Of a DNA stretch of 5,763 bases, positions 5,385 through 5,763 are shown piece after piece (position 1 is the stretch's first letter; each line of letters starts with the position of its first letter). Location of the stretch: the NCBI GenBank assembly GCA_018901555.1, contig JAHIER010000070.1, forward strand, positions 1 to 5,763, in the 5' to 3' direction. The notes beneath the pieces are model-generated. The model had not been told where the DNA came from. It saw only the letters and a program-made list of their open reading frames with translations, and did not search any database. The translations under genes and the position numbers were made by a program. Source of the DNA: Patescibacteria group bacterium. Lineage in GTDB: Bacteria > Patescibacteriota > Minisyncoccia > UBA9983.

Positions 5385-5763
5385 TGAGGATTTGCCATCG
5401 GCGTTTTTTCTCTGCTGGTGGAACATTATCTTTTAATTTGGCAGCTACCGTGCCGGGCCGAGGAGAATATTTATTAATATAAGCCGAATCAAATTTTATT
5501 TCCTGAAACAATTTAATTGTATCCTGAAATTGTTTTTTTGTTTCCCCGGGGAAGCCCACAATGACATCTGTGGAAATTTTTATATTCGGAAGGATCTTCC
5601 GGATTTTTCTGATAAGTTTTTTATAATGTGCCACTGTATAAGGTCGGTTCATTTTTTTTAAAATTTCATCATTGCCAGCTTGAACCGGCAAATTCAAAGA
5701 ATTGGAAAATTTATTGCATTCTTTCATGGCTTTAATTAAATCATCAGAAAAATCTTTTGGATG
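5362..5763 (-). CDS. miaB: tRNA-2-methylthio-N6-dimethylallyladenosine synthase, C-terminal part (5' end outside window)
   Basis: The frame is open from the right edge to TAA at 5362-5364 and gives 133 residues. MiaB is a radical-SAM, two-cluster methylthiotransferase acting on i6A37 made by MiaA. Conserved landmarks of the second half are present in order: HPKDFSDDLI at the edge, LNLPVQAGND (usually HLPVQSGSD), MNRPYTVAHY, STDVIVGFPGET, and FDSAYINKYSPRPGT with the terminal VPPAEKKRR helix. The iron-sulfur cysteine motifs lie outside the window. The protein ends at LNEIANKK, where relatives continue into a TRAM domain of about 60 residues that binds tRNA. That domain is absent, and no room exists for it because miaA starts here. 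MiaA's start lies inside this gene (23-base overlap), pointing to a miaB-miaA operon. Confidence 0.92.
   Translation of the reverse strand, partial: HPKDFSDDLIKAMKECNKFSNSLNLPVQAGNDEILKKMNRPYTVAHYKKLIRKIRKILPNIKISTDVIVGFPGETKKQFQDTIKLFQEIKFDSAYINKYSPRPGTVAAKLKDNVPPAEKKRRWQILNEIANKK

Noticed and set aside
1..5763. CRISPR array or UGA recoding (as in Gracilibacteria)
   Set aside because: No regularly spaced repeats occur, and no gene has an in-frame TGA at a conserved Gly or Trp position; tryptophans use TGG.

Overview
The window is AT-rich and gene-dense. It reads as part of a small, streamlined bacterial genome, most likely Patescibacteria/CPR (Parcubacteria-like). Four things suggest this: I see no clear Shine-Dalgarno sequence ahead of any start; genes overlap; the bL33, MiaA and MiaB sequences have a Lys/Ile-rich, CPR-like look; and short palindromic repeats of a kind I recall from such genomes lie inside and between genes. 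The lineage is inferred from overall character, not from a marker search. TGA is used only as a stop (miaA) and the tRNA-Trp anticodon is CCA, so the standard bacterial code fits.

Layout. Positions 2-400 (+) hold the C-terminal part of a probable PD-(D/E)XK restriction endonuclease, cut by the left edge. Positions 397-876 (+) hold an N-terminally incomplete hypothetical protein that looks like a beta-sandwich tail. Positions 877-993 carry two hairpin-forming palindromes and a TATAAT promoter. Positions 994-3690 (+) encode a ClpB-type Hsp100 ATPase whose last 12 codons lie inside the following tRNA-Tyr gene (3653-3740). Next come rpmG (bL33, 3774-3932), tRNA-Trp (3951-4021) and a cupin gene (4065-4457). 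On the minus strand, miaA (4449-5384) converges on the cupin gene, and its 5' end overlaps the 3' end of miaB (5362-5763, cut by the right edge).

How the genes relate. MiaA puts an isopentenyl group on A37 of tRNAs that read UNN codons, and MiaB then methylthiolates that base. Both tRNAs in the window (Tyr GTA, Trp CCA) read UNN codons and have the A36-A37-A38 loop these enzymes recognise. Substrates and modifying enzymes therefore lie within about 2 kb, on opposite strands.

Most interesting points: (1) miaA carries three palindromic repeats as in-frame insertions in loop regions, reminiscent of Rickettsia palindromic elements; one is a perfect 41-bp inverted repeat whose arms are themselves palindromes. 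(2) A CCCTGAG...GAAGGG repeat sits exactly where MiaB ends prematurely, without its TRAM domain. (3) The clpB stop codon lies in the tRNA-Tyr anticodon loop, so RNase P processing would give a stop-less clpB mRNA. (4) The ClpB-like protein has a full ClpB middle domain but also a ClpC-style LGF tripeptide where ClpP-binding loops occur.
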